In this document: positions 36,265 through 45,207 of the stretch, in pieces
Layout: every line of letters begins with the position of its first letter
Position numbering within the stretch: the first letter of the stretch is position 1
Assembly: GCF_030064125.1 (NCBI RefSeq)
Contig: NZ_CP125957.1
Coordinates: 4,092,001 to 4,156,000 of the forward strand
DNA length: 64,000 nt
Direction of reading: 5' to 3'
Source: Pseudomonas sp. G2-4
GTDB taxonomy: Bacteria; Pseudomonadota; Gammaproteobacteria; Pseudomonadales; Pseudomonadaceae
Made by a program: the position numbers and the translations under genes
Notes under the pieces: generated by a model
What the model was told of the DNA's origin: nothing
The model's database searches: none
What the model saw: only the letters and a program-made list of their open reading frames with translations

Positions 36265-36418
36265 CGTATTGATAAAAACCAAGTGTAACGGTTAAACGGA
36301 GCGGCAAACGAGGGACAGTAGCGGTTTCAGGTGCGTCCACGGGCGAACGATAAACACAAAAACACATTCAAAAACAAACAGTTAACTTAGATGCAGATTT
36401 ATTTTTCAAAATTATATT

Positions 36419-36476
36419 GCGCACAAACATTTAAGACGGTAAATTTATTTCAGCTTCTTAGCGCGCAAACATTTAA
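36419..36476. repeat. Two direct repeats of GCGC(A/G)CAAACATTTAA, period 42 bp
   Basis: Copies at 36419-36434 and 36461-36476 differ at one position and are separated by AT-rich sequence. They lie in a 346-bp intergenic stretch (36223-36568) that has no gene and is much more AT-rich than its surroundings. A 42-bp spacing is four helical turns, as for cooperating regulator sites. The stretch serves two divergent genes, the hydrolase and the ParD-like/map pair. Confidence 0.5.
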
Positions 36477-36568
36477 CGCGCACTAAACGTCAATACGCGT
36501 TTGTACGTCACCGTCTAACGCCACCGAACCCGGCAACCGCCCTTTTCTTCTCTTACAGGTAGTTACTC

Positions 36569-37339
36569 ATGAAAACGATTCTTTCTGGCTTGGCCTTCGC
36601 CACCGCTTTCGCAGCCGCTGGTTTTGCAAATGCTGCTGACGTCAAACCCACTGTGGTTTTGGTGCATGGCGCTTTTGCCGACTCGTCGAGCTGGAACGGC
36701 GTGGTCAAGATTCTGGAAAAGGACGGCTATCCGGTCATCGCGGCAGCTAACCCACTGCGTGGCGTCAGCAGTGACGCACAATCCGTGGCAAGCATCGTCA
36801 AAAGCATCAAGACACCGGTGGTTCTGGTCGGCCACTCCTACGGCGGTGCGGTGATCAGCGAGGCGGCGTACGGCAACCAGAACGTGAAGGGCCTGGTGTA
36901 TGTGGCGGCCTTCACCCCGGAGGCTGGCGAGACCGCGGCAGAACTGTCTGGACGATTCCCGGGGGGCACCCTGGCCTCCGCCTTGTCGGCCCCGGTTGAG
37001 TTGGCCGACGGCGGCAAGGATCTCTACATCCTGCAGGATAAATTCCACGACCAGTTCGCAGCTGATGTCCCTGAGGCTGAAGCTCGCCTGATGGCGGCGG
37101 GTCAACGTCCCATCACCGTCGCCGCGCTGAATGAAGCCGCCACCGATCCCGCCTGGAAAACCATTCCGTCCTGGTTCGTGTACGGCGACAAGGATAAGAA
37201 CATTCCCCCTCAGGCCATGGCGTTCATGGCAGAGCGGGCGCACTCCAAGCAGACCGTCGTGGTTAAAGGCGCCTCCCATGTGGTGATGGTTTCCAACCCG
37301 AAGGTGGTGGCTAACCTGATCGAGAAAGCCGCGCAATAA
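36569..37339 (+). CDS. Secreted alpha/beta hydrolase
   Basis: The 256-residue protein has a signal peptide (MKTILSGLAFATAFAAAGFA, cleavage after NA) and an alpha/beta-hydrolase fold beginning TVVLVHGAFADSSSWNGV. The nucleophile motif GHSYGG (Ser about 92) is followed by the likely acid in YGDKDKNIPP and the His in GASHVVMVSNP. It is of the EstC/hydroxynitrile-lyase-like group of small esterases, often annotated as salicylate-esterase-like in Pseudomonas. It is expected in the periplasm. The substrate is unknown. It has its own AT-rich promoter region and a strong terminator, so it is a single-gene unit. Confidence 0.85.
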   Translation: MKTILSGLAFATAFAAAGFANAADVKPTVVLVHGAFADSSSWNGVVKILEKDGYPVIAAANPLRGVSSDAQSVASIVKSIKTPVVLVGHSYGGAVISEAAYGNQNVKGLVYVAAFTPEAGETAAELSGRFPGGTLASALSAPVELADGGKDLYILQDKFHDQFAADVPEAEARLMAAGQRPITVAALNEAATDPAWKTIPSWFVYGDKDKNIPPQAMAFMAERAHSKQTVVVKGASHVVMVSNPKVVANLIEKAAQ

Positions 37340-37357
37340 ATGCCGTTGGCATCACGG

Positions 37358-37380
37358 GGCCCGCGTATGCGGGCCTTTTT
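37358..37380 (+). terminator. Rho-independent terminator after the alpha/beta hydrolase
   Basis: GGCCCGC-GTAT-GCGGGCC forms a perfect 7-bp stem followed directly by TTTTT, 18 bp after the stop codon at 37339. Confidence 0.9.
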
Positions 37381-37736
37381 GCCGTTGTTTCTGCCACATT
37401 GGATTCTGCGCCAGCTTGGCCGCAAACAACGCCCAGTCCCAGTGCTTTGGCACGCTCGATAGCCATGCGACCTGTATAGCCTGCCTGTATCAGCCGATCT
37501 TTTTCGCCGGGGCCTCGTGCTCCCTTGATAGCCCTGTATGGCCTTGATGAGACGCGACAAAAAGGCCTAGGATCGCAGAAGCCGAGAACAGACCTATAGC
37601 GGAGGGCGCGGAAAACGTCTTCTATGCGTTCGAGGATGGCAGGATCCGCGAGGTCTGGTCGGTCATCGACAAGGAAGCGATTGAAGCTCAGCTCCAATCA
37701 GCGTAACCCGCTACAAGCTGGTATTAACACTCGCGG
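37381..37736. other. Gene-free scar region between hydrolase and sugar operon
   Basis: Apart from the 99-nt ester-cyclase tail at 37608-37706, no coding sequence was recognised in any frame. A 128-codon minus-strand frame crosses the region but runs through the antisense of that tail and part of the hydrolase end, and matches nothing known to me. The stretch looks like rearrangement debris. Confidence 0.55.
37608..37706 (+). pseudogene. Second truncated tail of the ester-cyclase-like gene
   Basis: Thirty-two codons plus stop (AENVFYAFEDGRIREVWSVI, then DKEAIEAQLQSA) repeat the 3' end of the fragment at 31926-32024. Ninety-two of 99 nt are identical, and most changes are in third positions. 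Similarity stops abruptly upstream at about 37607. The two copies are in the same orientation, 5.7 kb apart. Confidence 0.75.
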
Positions 37737-38093
37737 TTATTGGATACCGTCGCAGGAGCGCACTGCTGTGCTTAGCTTGAAAAGCTCCTTGGACAGTTTC
37801 CATTTTCCTTCTACGGACCCTGGCATTGCACACTGATAGCGCCACATCAGTTGTTCCCATTCCTGCACTTTCGGGTTGCTGCCTTCCATTGCCGCCAAGC
37901 GATCAAAAGAGAAGTCATCGCCTGCTTCCAACAGCATGATCAACCGATTTTGATACCGCCAGATGGTCATGTCCTCCACACCCGCCAGGCGCAAATGATT
38001 GAGCACCTCAGGCCACACCGCCTGGTGATGAATTTCATATTCAGCGATCAGCGCGGGGTCATCCTTGAGGTCAAGTACTTGGCAATATCTCAT
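37737..38093 (-). CDS. L-rhamnose/L-fucose mutarotase-type protein (RhaM family)
   Basis: The 118-residue protein belongs to the DUF718/RhaM family of sugar mutarotases, which interconvert alpha and beta anomers. YEIHHQAVWPEVLNHLRLAG holds the catalytic His region, followed by DMTIWRYQNRLIMLLEA, and KVQEWEQLMWRYQ near the end. The start overlaps the stop of the lactonase gene by ATGA. In this operon it would supply the anomer needed by the aldose dehydrogenase. It is the last gene of the sugar operon; no clear terminator follows. Confidence 0.85.
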   Translation of the reverse strand: MRYCQVLDLKDDPALIAEYEIHHQAVWPEVLNHLRLAGVEDMTIWRYQNRLIMLLEAGDDFSFDRLAAMEGSNPKVQEWEQLMWRYQCAMPGSVEGKWKLSKELFKLSTAVRSCDGIQ

Positions 38094-38989
38094 TTTGGGC
38101 AGGCCGGATTAGTGTCAATTTGTTGGTCGGGCGCGGGGCGACCGCAATCGATCCGATAAAAAAGACAGGCGTTCATGCCCATGATCAATGGGGTGCCCTC
38201 GCGTATCGATCGAGTCTCATGTTTATCCAGGTACTGGCGAGTCATCGTCCACCACTCGAGGTAATCCGAAGCAAGATTGATCACGGGCCAATCGCTGCCC
38301 CAGATCACCCGCCGTGTACCAAACAACTCAAGGACGTTGTCCATGTAGGGTTGCAATGCTTGGGCACCGTCGCCTTGCGCGGCTTCAGTGAGCAGCCCCG
38401 ACAGTTTGCAGTACACATTAGGCAGCGCTGCCAGACGTTGAAGGTCACGGGACCAGGGTTCGGTCTGCCGACTCGCGATATCCGGCTTTCCCGCGTGGTC
38501 TATCACAATCCTCAATGCACTATTACGCTCGGCCATGGCCACTACCCCGTTAAGGTGCTTAGGCAAAACCAAGACATCAAGACTGAGATCGTGCTCTACA
38601 AGTGCATCCATGGCGGCTTGAATCTTGTTTCCCTCGATCCAGTTGTGGGCCGGCAGCGCTTGCAACATGGCCCGCACGCCCTTGAATTTGGGGTGCCGAG
38701 CCAAGCGTGTTATCTCCTGCACAGCAGTGGTTGATGTCAGATCAACCCACCCCACTACCCCGAAGATGCTGTCGTGTTGATCAGCCAACTCCAGCAAGAA
38801 ATGGGTATCGCCCAAGTGGGGGTTCGATTGAACGGCGACGGTTCCGTCGATGCCACATTCACGCAGGTGTTCAATCAAGTCATCAGGCGTGAAGTCCTTG
38901 AAGATTGGGGCTAAATCAGCCGAGGGCCAATCCCCATGGCCGCTGTTGAGACGCCAGTAATGTTGATGGGCGTCGATGCAAAGCGTCAT
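38090..38989 (-). CDS. Amidohydrolase-family sugar lactonase (L-fuconolactonase-like)
   Basis: The 299-residue protein is of the amidohydrolase_2 group: DAHQHYW near the N-terminus holds the first metal/His motif, with IDHAGKPDI, YCKLSGL and GSDWPVINL further on, the order seen in fuconolactonases and other sugar lactonases. It should hydrolyse the 1,5- or 1,4-lactone formed by the neighbouring aldose dehydrogenase. It overlaps both neighbours by 4 nt (ATGA), showing tight coupling. Substrate L-fucono-lactone is the best guess, from the operon partners. Confidence 0.83.
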   Translation of the reverse strand: MTLCIDAHQHYWRLNSGHGDWPSADLAPIFKDFTPDDLIEHLRECGIDGTVAVQSNPHLGDTHFLLELADQHDSIFGVVGWVDLTSTTAVQEITRLARHPKFKGVRAMLQALPAHNWIEGNKIQAAMDALVEHDLSLDVLVLPKHLNGVVAMAERNSALRIVIDHAGKPDIASRQTEPWSRDLQRLAALPNVYCKLSGLLTEAAQGDGAQALQPYMDNVLELFGTRRVIWGSDWPVINLASDYLEWWTMTRQYLDKHETRSIREGTPLIMGMNACLFYRIDCGRPAPDQQIDTNPACPK

Positions 38990-40002
38990 AGGGCACCTTG
39001 GGGCAACGGCGCATCAGCATCGATCAACTCGCGTGCTTTAAGTGTCTTCCAGAAAGCCTCTGGGATGTCCTGCTCGAACCACTCGATACTCCGGTCGAGT
39101 TGCTGCGGCGTACGTGTACCCACCACACAAGACACCACTGCGGGATGCGCCATTGGAAACTGCAACGCTGCCGCGGGCAGCGGTACTTCAAACTCTTCGC
39201 AGACGGTTTTCAGCGCTTGGACTTTCGCGATCACCGCGGCGGGCGCTTCGCCATAATCAAAGTGCGTGCCCCCGGCAAGAATGCCTGAGTTGAATACGCC
39301 ACCCACTACAATTGAGTTGCCCTGTCCCAGGCATTTGTTCATCAGTGGTCCAAGGCTTTGCTGATCAAGCAACGTGTAGCGTCCCGCCAGCAATGTGCAG
39401 TCCAGCTGGCATTCGTTCATGCTGTCTTGCACAACCTCCCATTCGTTCACACCCAGACCAATGGCCGCAATCGCTCCGTCCTCACGCAGGCTTTCGAGCG
39501 CTCGAAATCCGCCGCCTCTGGTCAACTGATCCCAGTGAAATTGGTGTCGTTCGCCATGGGTAAGCCGCCCGATATCATGCACGTACAGGATGTCTATCCG
39601 GCAGACTCCCAGACGTTGAAGGCTATCTTCATAGGAACGCATGATTGCGTCATATCCATAGTCGTACACGGGCCGGAAAGGCAGCGGATTGGCCCATCCA
39701 TCGTCCCCATCGCGTACTGAACCATCAGCGCGCAGAAGCCTACCGACTTTAGTGCTCAGGATAAAATCCGCTCGCGATCGCTCGGCCAACTCTGTGCCGA
39801 CCCGCCGTTCGGAACGGCTGTATCCATAAAAGGGGGCCGTATCGTAATAGCGGATTCCCCGATTCCAAGCGGCTTGCAGCGTTTGCGTCGCCTGATTCGC
39901 AGAGACTTCCCGGTAGAGGCCACCCACTTGTGAGCACCCCAGGCCAAACACCCCTATTTCAAGCGCGCTTTTGGCAAGCCTTCGTTTTTCGGAGATTTTC
40001 AA
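38986..40002 (-). CDS. Aldo/keto reductase, D-threo-aldose 1-dehydrogenase (L-fucose dehydrogenase) type
   Basis: The 338-residue (beta/alpha)8 enzyme has the AKR tetrad: Asp and Tyr in YYDTAPFYGYSRSE, Lys in LSTKVG and His in DILYVHDIG. The Pseudomonas L-fucose/D-threo-aldose dehydrogenases belong to this group and oxidise the sugar to its lactone with NAD(P)+. The only usable start is TTG 40002, with GGGAGTGAG nine bases upstream, which implies weak translation initiation. It follows the binding-protein gene by 20 bp. Confidence 0.82.
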   Translation of the reverse strand: MKISEKRRLAKSALEIGVFGLGCSQVGGLYREVSANQATQTLQAAWNRGIRYYDTAPFYGYSRSERRVGTELAERSRADFILSTKVGRLLRADGSVRDGDDGWANPLPFRPVYDYGYDAIMRSYEDSLQRLGVCRIDILYVHDIGRLTHGERHQFHWDQLTRGGGFRALESLREDGAIAAIGLGVNEWEVVQDSMNECQLDCTLLAGRYTLLDQQSLGPLMNKCLGQGNSIVVGGVFNSGILAGGTHFDYGEAPAAVIAKVQALKTVCEEFEVPLPAAALQFPMAHPAVVSCVVGTRTPQQLDRSIEWFEQDIPEAFWKTLKARELIDADAPLPQGAL

Positions 40003-40022
40003 GTTCGCTCACTCCCTTCCGA

Positions 40023-40967
40023 TCAATACAGGACGTTCCGAGCCTCTGAACTGTCGATGTTCGATTTATCGATCAGAAGTACGCCGGTATCGATATTCTT
40101 GGGCACTGCGGTCCCAGCGATGGCCTTGGCGACCGTGGTGACAGAATCAAGCCCCATCCTGTAGGAGCTTTGAACGATGATTGAATCGAGGGTACCGTCC
40201 TTTACAAAGTTCTGAAGGTCTTCGTTACCGTCAAATCCGATAGCCACAAGTTTTCCGGATTTTCCGGCTTGTGCAATACCGCGCGCCATTCCTACGGCCG
40301 TCGGCTCGTTGGCACCGTAAATACCTTTAAGATCGGGATTCGACGCCAGCACGTCGGTGGTTTGATTCAGCGCGTTGGCCATCTGGGACTGAGAATAAAA
40401 GGGGCCGACGATAGTCAAGTTCGAGTGCTGCTTTATGTAGTTTATGAACCCCCCCACTCGTCCAATCTCGGATCCCGCCCCAGGCACGTAGGACATAATT
40501 GCAATCTTGCCTGTCTTTCCCACCTTTTCGATCATGCGCTGCGCACAGAGCTCACCGGCCCTGGTGTTATCCGTCGAGAGGAACGATTGATAATAAGCAT
40601 CGCCGTCAGTAGAAATCGTTGAGTCGATGAGCACCACCGGGATATGGGCTTCCCATGCTTGTTTAATTGCAGGCACCAAGGCGTCCGGGTCGGCAGCTGC
40701 CAGGACAATCCCGGAAACCTTGCGGTTGACCGCGTTGACCACCATGTTCACTTCATCCGCTACCGCCGATTCGGATGCTGGCCCCTGAAAGGTTACCGTC
40801 GTGTTCGGCAGTTCCTTTGCGGCCGCCTGGGCACCCTTCTGAACATTCTGCCAATAGTTGGAGTTTGCACTTTTAACAATAACCGCAATTTCCCCATTAT
40901 TGGCCAGCGTGGTGGTGGACGTGAACAAGACAGCCATAACAACCGCAATCAAGTTTAGCTTTTTCAT
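40023..40967 (-). CDS. Sugar ABC transporter periplasmic binding protein (RbsB-like)
   Basis: The 314-residue protein has a signal peptide (MKKLNLIAVVMAVLFTSTTT, cleavage near LAN) and the two-lobe periplasmic-binding fold of the ribose/galactose group: AVIVKSANSNYWQNVQKGAQ, IVLAAADPDALVPAIKQA, VVLIDSTI and IYGANEPTAVGMARGIAQAG. It delivers a monosaccharide to the RbsC/RbsA-like proteins encoded upstream. The operon suggests L-fucose, L-rhamnose or a similar deoxy sugar. Confidence 0.88.
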   Translation of the reverse strand: MKKLNLIAVVMAVLFTSTTTLANNGEIAVIVKSANSNYWQNVQKGAQAAAKELPNTTVTFQGPASESAVADEVNMVVNAVNRKVSGIVLAAADPDALVPAIKQAWEAHIPVVLIDSTISTDGDAYYQSFLSTDNTRAGELCAQRMIEKVGKTGKIAIMSYVPGAGSEIGRVGGFINYIKQHSNLTIVGPFYSQSQMANALNQTTDVLASNPDLKGIYGANEPTAVGMARGIAQAGKSGKLVAIGFDGNEDLQNFVKDGTLDSIIVQSSYRMGLDSVTTVAKAIAGTAVPKNIDTGVLLIDKSNIDSSEARNVLY

Positions 40968-41002
40968 CGAAATCGATTCCTTATTGTTGTCAGTGCTTTG
41001 GT

Positions 41003-42043
41003 TTATCTTTTTCGGTTTCTAAGTTGGTCGACACACACCGTCAGCAGAATGACCAGCCCGATGATGATCTGCTGGGTAAAGCTGGAAACACCCAACATGT
41101 TCAGGCCATTGCGCAAAATGCCAATGGTGAACGCACCGATGATGGTGCCGGACACGCTGCCGATACCGCCGGACAAGGAAGTACCACCAATGACCGCACT
41201 GGCAATGGCATCGAGTTCATACATGACGCCTTCATTTGGCTGCGCGGAAACTAACCGTGACATCAATACACAGCCCGTCAAACCCGCGAGCACACCAGAC
41301 AGTACGTAAGTGAACAAGGTCACCCGGTTGACATTGACCCCGGACAGTCTTGCTGCTTCCGCATTGGAGCCCACGGCGTAGATGTGACGCCCCAGGCGTG
41401 TACGGCTCAAGATCATCCAAAGCCCGATGGCCAAGGCGATCATGATCACTACCGGGTACGGGATGCCGGGAAAAATGACATTCGGAAAGCCATTGGCGCC
41501 GATGTTCTCTATACGAAAAAGGGTTCCATTACCCAGCGTGCCGAACCCCTTGCCCAGCCCCGATACAGGTTGAGCATCCGTCAGACGCAGGGCGAGGCCC
41601 CTGGCAACCAGCATCATCCCCAATGTCGCAATGAAGGGTGGAAGCTTTAATCGAGTGATGAAAACACCGTTAATGGCGCCGCATATTCCGCCCACTAGCA
41701 GGCCGACCAGGATTCCAACAGGAATCGAGGCCCCGGCTTTGATGGCCAACGCATTGGCTACACCGGCCAACGCCAATACCGAGCCGACCGAAAGATCGAT
41801 ACCACCGGTGATAATGACAGCGGTAGCGCCAAGTCCAAGGAAAGCAATAGAGGTGACCTGTAGCGCCACGCTCATACCATTGCCCATCGACAAGAACGCC
41901 TCGCTGGTACTCGCGAATACAACGATGAGGGCAAAAAGGCTGGCCAAGGCACCGAACTTCTGCAGAAGTTCTTTGCGTCGATCAGTATTGATAGCGTTTG
42001 CGGTGACGGGTTCTGCTGGCTTATCGATACTTAGGTCATTCAT
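41003..42043 (-). CDS. Sugar ABC transporter permease (RbsC-like)
   Basis: The 346-residue inner-membrane protein has about nine to ten hydrophobic helices and the BPD_transp_2 signature GGIDLSVGSVLALAGV, with GRHIYAVGSNAEAARLSGVN as the coupling loop for the ATPase. It overlaps the upstream ATPase gene by 4 nt and precedes the binding-protein gene by 35 bp. Confidence 0.9.
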   Translation of the reverse strand: MNDLSIDKPAEPVTANAINTDRRKELLQKFGALASLFALIVVFASTSEAFLSMGNGMSVALQVTSIAFLGLGATAVIITGGIDLSVGSVLALAGVANALAIKAGASIPVGILVGLLVGGICGAINGVFITRLKLPPFIATLGMMLVARGLALRLTDAQPVSGLGKGFGTLGNGTLFRIENIGANGFPNVIFPGIPYPVVIMIALAIGLWMILSRTRLGRHIYAVGSNAEAARLSGVNVNRVTLFTYVLSGVLAGLTGCVLMSRLVSAQPNEGVMYELDAIASAVIGGTSLSGGIGSVSGTIIGAFTIGILRNGLNMLGVSSFTQQIIIGLVILLTVCVDQLRNRKR

Positions 42044-43584
42044 TTGGAATACCCCGACGCGTAATGCATGATTTCTTCTTGTGATGTGCGGCGGGCATCC
42101 AGTTCGCCGGTTGCACGTCCCTCATGGAAAACCAGAATTCGATCACTCATTCCCAATAGTTCGGGAAGCTCGGAACTGATCAGAACAATCCCGATGCCTT
42201 GCGACGCCAGTTTGTCCATCAGTTCGTAAATGGCATACTTCGCACCGACGTCTATGCCCCGGGTAGGCTCGTCGAAGAACAAAATTCTAGAGTTTCGAAA
42301 CAGCCATTTACCGATCACAACTTTTTGCTGATTGCCGCCCGAAAGATAGCGGGTAACCTGATTGGGCGAAGGGGTGCGAATGCCGAGGCTATCGATGTAG
42401 CCGCGCGCGGCCTTCTCTTCATCCTTGAATCGAATGAAGCCAAACGCGTTACAGACCGCTCCCATGTTTGCCAACGTAATGTTGCTTGCAAGGGACATCT
42501 TCAAGGCCAAGCCGTCACTCTTGCGGTCTTCTGACAGGTAAGCGATTCCGTGCCGGATGGCGTCCTGCGGTTTTTTGATCGTAACGGGTTTGCCGAAAAG
42601 CTCCAGACTGCCTGTGTCCACAGGATCCGCGCCGAAAATAGCCCGTGCGATTTCAGTCCTGCCTGCACCCATCAGCCCTGCAAACCCTAGGATTTCGCCC
42701 TTGCGAAGCTCGAAATCAATCGACTGAAACGCGCCCTTCCGGCTGAAATTCTTGACGTTGAGTAATACTTCTTTCGTGGGCGCACCGGTTCGTGGAGGAA
42801 ACTTTTCCTTCAACGACCGACCCACCATGTCAGCGACGATAGTATCGACCGTGGTGTCGCAGAACAGGGACGTAGAAACATAACAACCGTCCCGCATGAC
42901 GGTGACCCTGTCGACGATATGTTGCATTTCGTCCAAGCGGTGGGAGATGTAAAGCATGCCGACGCCCTGCGCCTTCAACTCGTTGATCACTCGAAAAAGC
43001 TGTGCCGTTTCCGTTTCAGTCAACGATGAGGTGGGTTCATCAAGGATCAACACTCGTGCATTTAGCGACAGGGCCTTGGCGATCTCGACCATCTGCTGCT
43101 GAGCGACGGAAAGCTTGTTAACCAACTGGTTGGGATCAATATCCACCCCTAACCGTTGAAGGCACTCACGTGTGTCTGAAAGCAGCTTGCGCCGATCAAT
43201 GAGACCAAATTTCACCGGCTCTCTGGCCAAGTAGACGTTTTCAGCAACCGACAGGTGCGGTACCAAATTCAGCTCTTGGTGGATGATCGCAATGCCAACC
43301 CGCTCGGCATCACTGACCGATTTAAACGTTCGCTCTTCACCTTGGTAGGTAATGGTCCCTTGGTCGGGAGTCAGTTGCCCGCTGATGACTTTCATCAGGG
43401 TTGATTTGCCGGCGCCATTCTCTCCGCATATCGCGTGCACCTCTCCTGCATTGAGGCTGAGTGAAACGCCGTTCAGCGCGAGCACCCCAGGGAAACGCTT
43501 GACGATGTTTTCCAGGCGTAAACAAGGGAGAACCGAGGCTGGTTCAACTGCAGGCCCGACGGACCGAGGGGACGAGACATTCAA
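42040..43584 (-). CDS. Sugar ABC transporter ATP-binding protein (RbsA-like, two nucleotide-binding domains)
   Basis: The 514-residue protein contains two fused ATPase domains. The first (about 22-260) has Walker A GENGAGKSTL, signature LSVAQQQM and Walker B VLILDEPT. The second (about 270-505) has the degenerate Walker A GLMGAGRTE and signature LSGGNQQK with ILFFDEPTRGID, as usual in this subfamily. No ATG exists near the start; TTG 43584 gives a start close to the normal N-terminus. First gene of the sugar operon, immediately downstream of the GntR-like operators. Confidence 0.9.
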   Translation of the reverse strand: MNVSSPRSVGPAVEPASVLPCLRLENIVKRFPGVLALNGVSLSLNAGEVHAICGENGAGKSTLMKVISGQLTPDQGTITYQGEERTFKSVSDAERVGIAIIHQELNLVPHLSVAENVYLAREPVKFGLIDRRKLLSDTRECLQRLGVDIDPNQLVNKLSVAQQQMVEIAKALSLNARVLILDEPTSSLTETETAQLFRVINELKAQGVGMLYISHRLDEMQHIVDRVTVMRDGCYVSTSLFCDTTVDTIVADMVGRSLKEKFPPRTGAPTKEVLLNVKNFSRKGAFQSIDFELRKGEILGFAGLMGAGRTEIARAIFGADPVDTGSLELFGKPVTIKKPQDAIRHGIAYLSEDRKSDGLALKMSLASNITLANMGAVCNAFGFIRFKDEEKAARGYIDSLGIRTPSPNQVTRYLSGGNQQKVVIGKWLFRNSRILFFDEPTRGIDVGAKYAIYELMDKLASQGIGIVLISSELPELLGMSDRILVFHEGRATGELDARRTSQEEIMHYASGYSK

Positions 43585-43612
43585 GGCGGCGTTCTCATTT
43601 ATTTTTATTAAA

Positions 43613-43711
43613 GGTCTACAGACCCATTAAGAAAATGCACTTTCCGCAATCTACACTTGAGAAAAATTATTGGCAAGACCAATTTAGTATTTTAAAAATT
43701 GGACAGACCAG
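43613..43711. promoter_or_regulatory. Promoter region of the sugar operon with GntR-like operators
   Basis: Three related sites: GGTCTACAGACC (43613-43624), TTGGCAAGACCAA (43670-43682) and TTGGACAGACCAG (43699-43711). The last two are 29 bp apart and fit the TTGG-N3-GACCA pattern typical of FadR-type GntR operators. The surrounding sequence is AT-rich. No GntR gene is in the window, so the regulator must be elsewhere. Confidence 0.55.
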
Positions 43712-43827
43712 TTTGAATTTTGGAAGATCAGGACGATATACGTGATCGCAACCATCGGAGTCGAACTGAAGACAATCCAACCCGGAAGCGGCAGTGGCTG
43801 AAGGGAAACCGGTGCGGAACGTCAGGC

Positions 43828-45207
43828 CTATGCGCGGGCCTGGCTTACCTGATCATTCGACAGCAGGAATCGGAGCCCCGGCTCAGCCTGCTCAGCGGTA
43901 AGGTGCCAGCCGTGGGCCAGGGCAATTTCCTGGCAAATTGCCAAACCCAGGCCGGCGCCATGATCTCGTCGGTGGGCAGCGCGCCAAAAGCGGTCGAACA
44001 GCAACGGCAATTGCGCGCTATCGATGCCTGGTCCTGTATCTCGTACGATGACTTTGTCGTAATGAATGTCGATGCTGACAACCGTGTTGGCCGGAGCATG
44101 CTGGATTGCGTTCTCCAACAAATTCTTGAGCAGGGTGAACAAGGCACCCCGGTCAGCCCTCCATATCACATCGTCTGCCGCGCAAATGCTCAGGCATACG
44201 TCTGCGGCTGACGCCATGCGTTGCATGTAGCCAATCGCTTCCTCGACGATCTCTTGCACCCGAACGAGGGTGAACAGGTAGTTGTGCGTCTCGCTTGCTT
44301 CCGCCAAGAGCAAAATCTGCTGCACCTGGCGGCTCATGTATTGGACGTCGCTCAGCAGCGCGTCGCGGTGGTTTCCGGCATCCTCCCTCAATTCGATCTG
44401 CGCACGGATCAGCGCCAGGGGCGTTTTCAACTCATGCGCGGCGTTACCGAGAAAATCCTGCTGCACGCGATAGCCTCGTTCGAGGCGATCCAGCGCCTGA
44501 TTGAAACTGTCGACAAGTGGGGCGATTTCCGACGGTACCGCGTCGATGCTCAGGCGGGCGTTCAGGGAGCGCGGGGAGATTGCCGTGGCGGACTTGGACA
44601 GGTCTTGCAGGGGTTTGAGGGTGTAGCGCAATGTGATGTAGGTGCACAAACCGAAGGCAACAAGCAGCACAAGGCTGAACATGATGATGCCAGCGCCCAC
44701 CAACGGGAGGGCCACGCGATGGAGCAGCCCCATGAATCTTGTGGTGACAGCAAGCTGGAAAAACCACGTCCGGCCTTCGTGCAAGACAGGTTCGGTGGCA
44801 CCGTACAATGTCACATCGTTGTGCTCGAAATCGAAGCGACCACGCTCCAGGCGCAGCAATTCGCCGTCAGTTGGCCAGAACTGCGCCCAGGCACTCGACA
44901 GCAACACCACATTTCCGGCTTCATCCAGAATTCGGTAAGCGACTTCATGGTTCAGGCTGACGAAGGCCCATCCCAACTCATCGAAGTCCTCGTAGAATCC
45001 AACAGGCCTGCCATCGTCGTTGAAGCGGATGTCTTGCGCCAATTCTTCCACGAGGTCGGCGAAGTCCATGCGCGCCAGCAGGTCACTCTGCAACGCGACA
45101 GCGGCAGCGATCACCAGCAAGGTGATGCTGAGCAGCATGCCGGCCACATAGGCCAGCAGGATTTTCAGTCTCAGGCTATTGGGCTGAATCATCTTCACGA
45201 AGCGCAT
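43828..45207 (-). CDS. Two-component sensor histidine kinase
   Basis: The 459-residue kinase has two membrane helices (about 14-36 and 168-195) around a periplasmic sensor domain, a HAMP region (LRYTLKPLQDLSKSATAISP) and the kinase core: H-box GNAAHELKTPLALI, N-box LLKNLLENAIQHAP, G1 DTGPGID and G2 GAGLGLAI. The start at ATG 45207 has AGAGG seven bases upstream and overlaps the response-regulator end by 32 nt; the frame extends to 45225. The ligand is unknown. It is co-transcribed with mipA and the regulator. Confidence 0.87.
   Translation of the reverse strand: MRFVKMIQPNSLRLKILLAYVAGMLLSITLLVIAAAVALQSDLLARMDFADLVEELAQDIRFNDDGRPVGFYEDFDELGWAFVSLNHEVAYRILDEAGNVVLLSSAWAQFWPTDGELLRLERGRFDFEHNDVTLYGATEPVLHEGRTWFFQLAVTTRFMGLLHRVALPLVGAGIIMFSLVLLVAFGLCTYITLRYTLKPLQDLSKSATAISPRSLNARLSIDAVPSEIAPLVDSFNQALDRLERGYRVQQDFLGNAAHELKTPLALIRAQIELREDAGNHRDALLSDVQYMSRQVQQILLLAEASETHNYLFTLVRVQEIVEEAIGYMQRMASAADVCLSICAADDVIWRADRGALFTLLKNLLENAIQHAPANTVVSIDIHYDKVIVRDTGPGIDSAQLPLLFDRFWRAAHRRDHGAGLGLAICQEIALAHGWHLTAEQAEPGLRFLLSNDQVSQARA

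Noticed and set aside
37311..37697. 128-codon minus-strand frame that might be a recombinase remnant
   Set aside because: A stretch with GRMAIERAKALG recalls resolvase C-termini, but the frame runs through the antisense of the ester-cyclase tail and the hydrolase end, and no catalytic motif is present.
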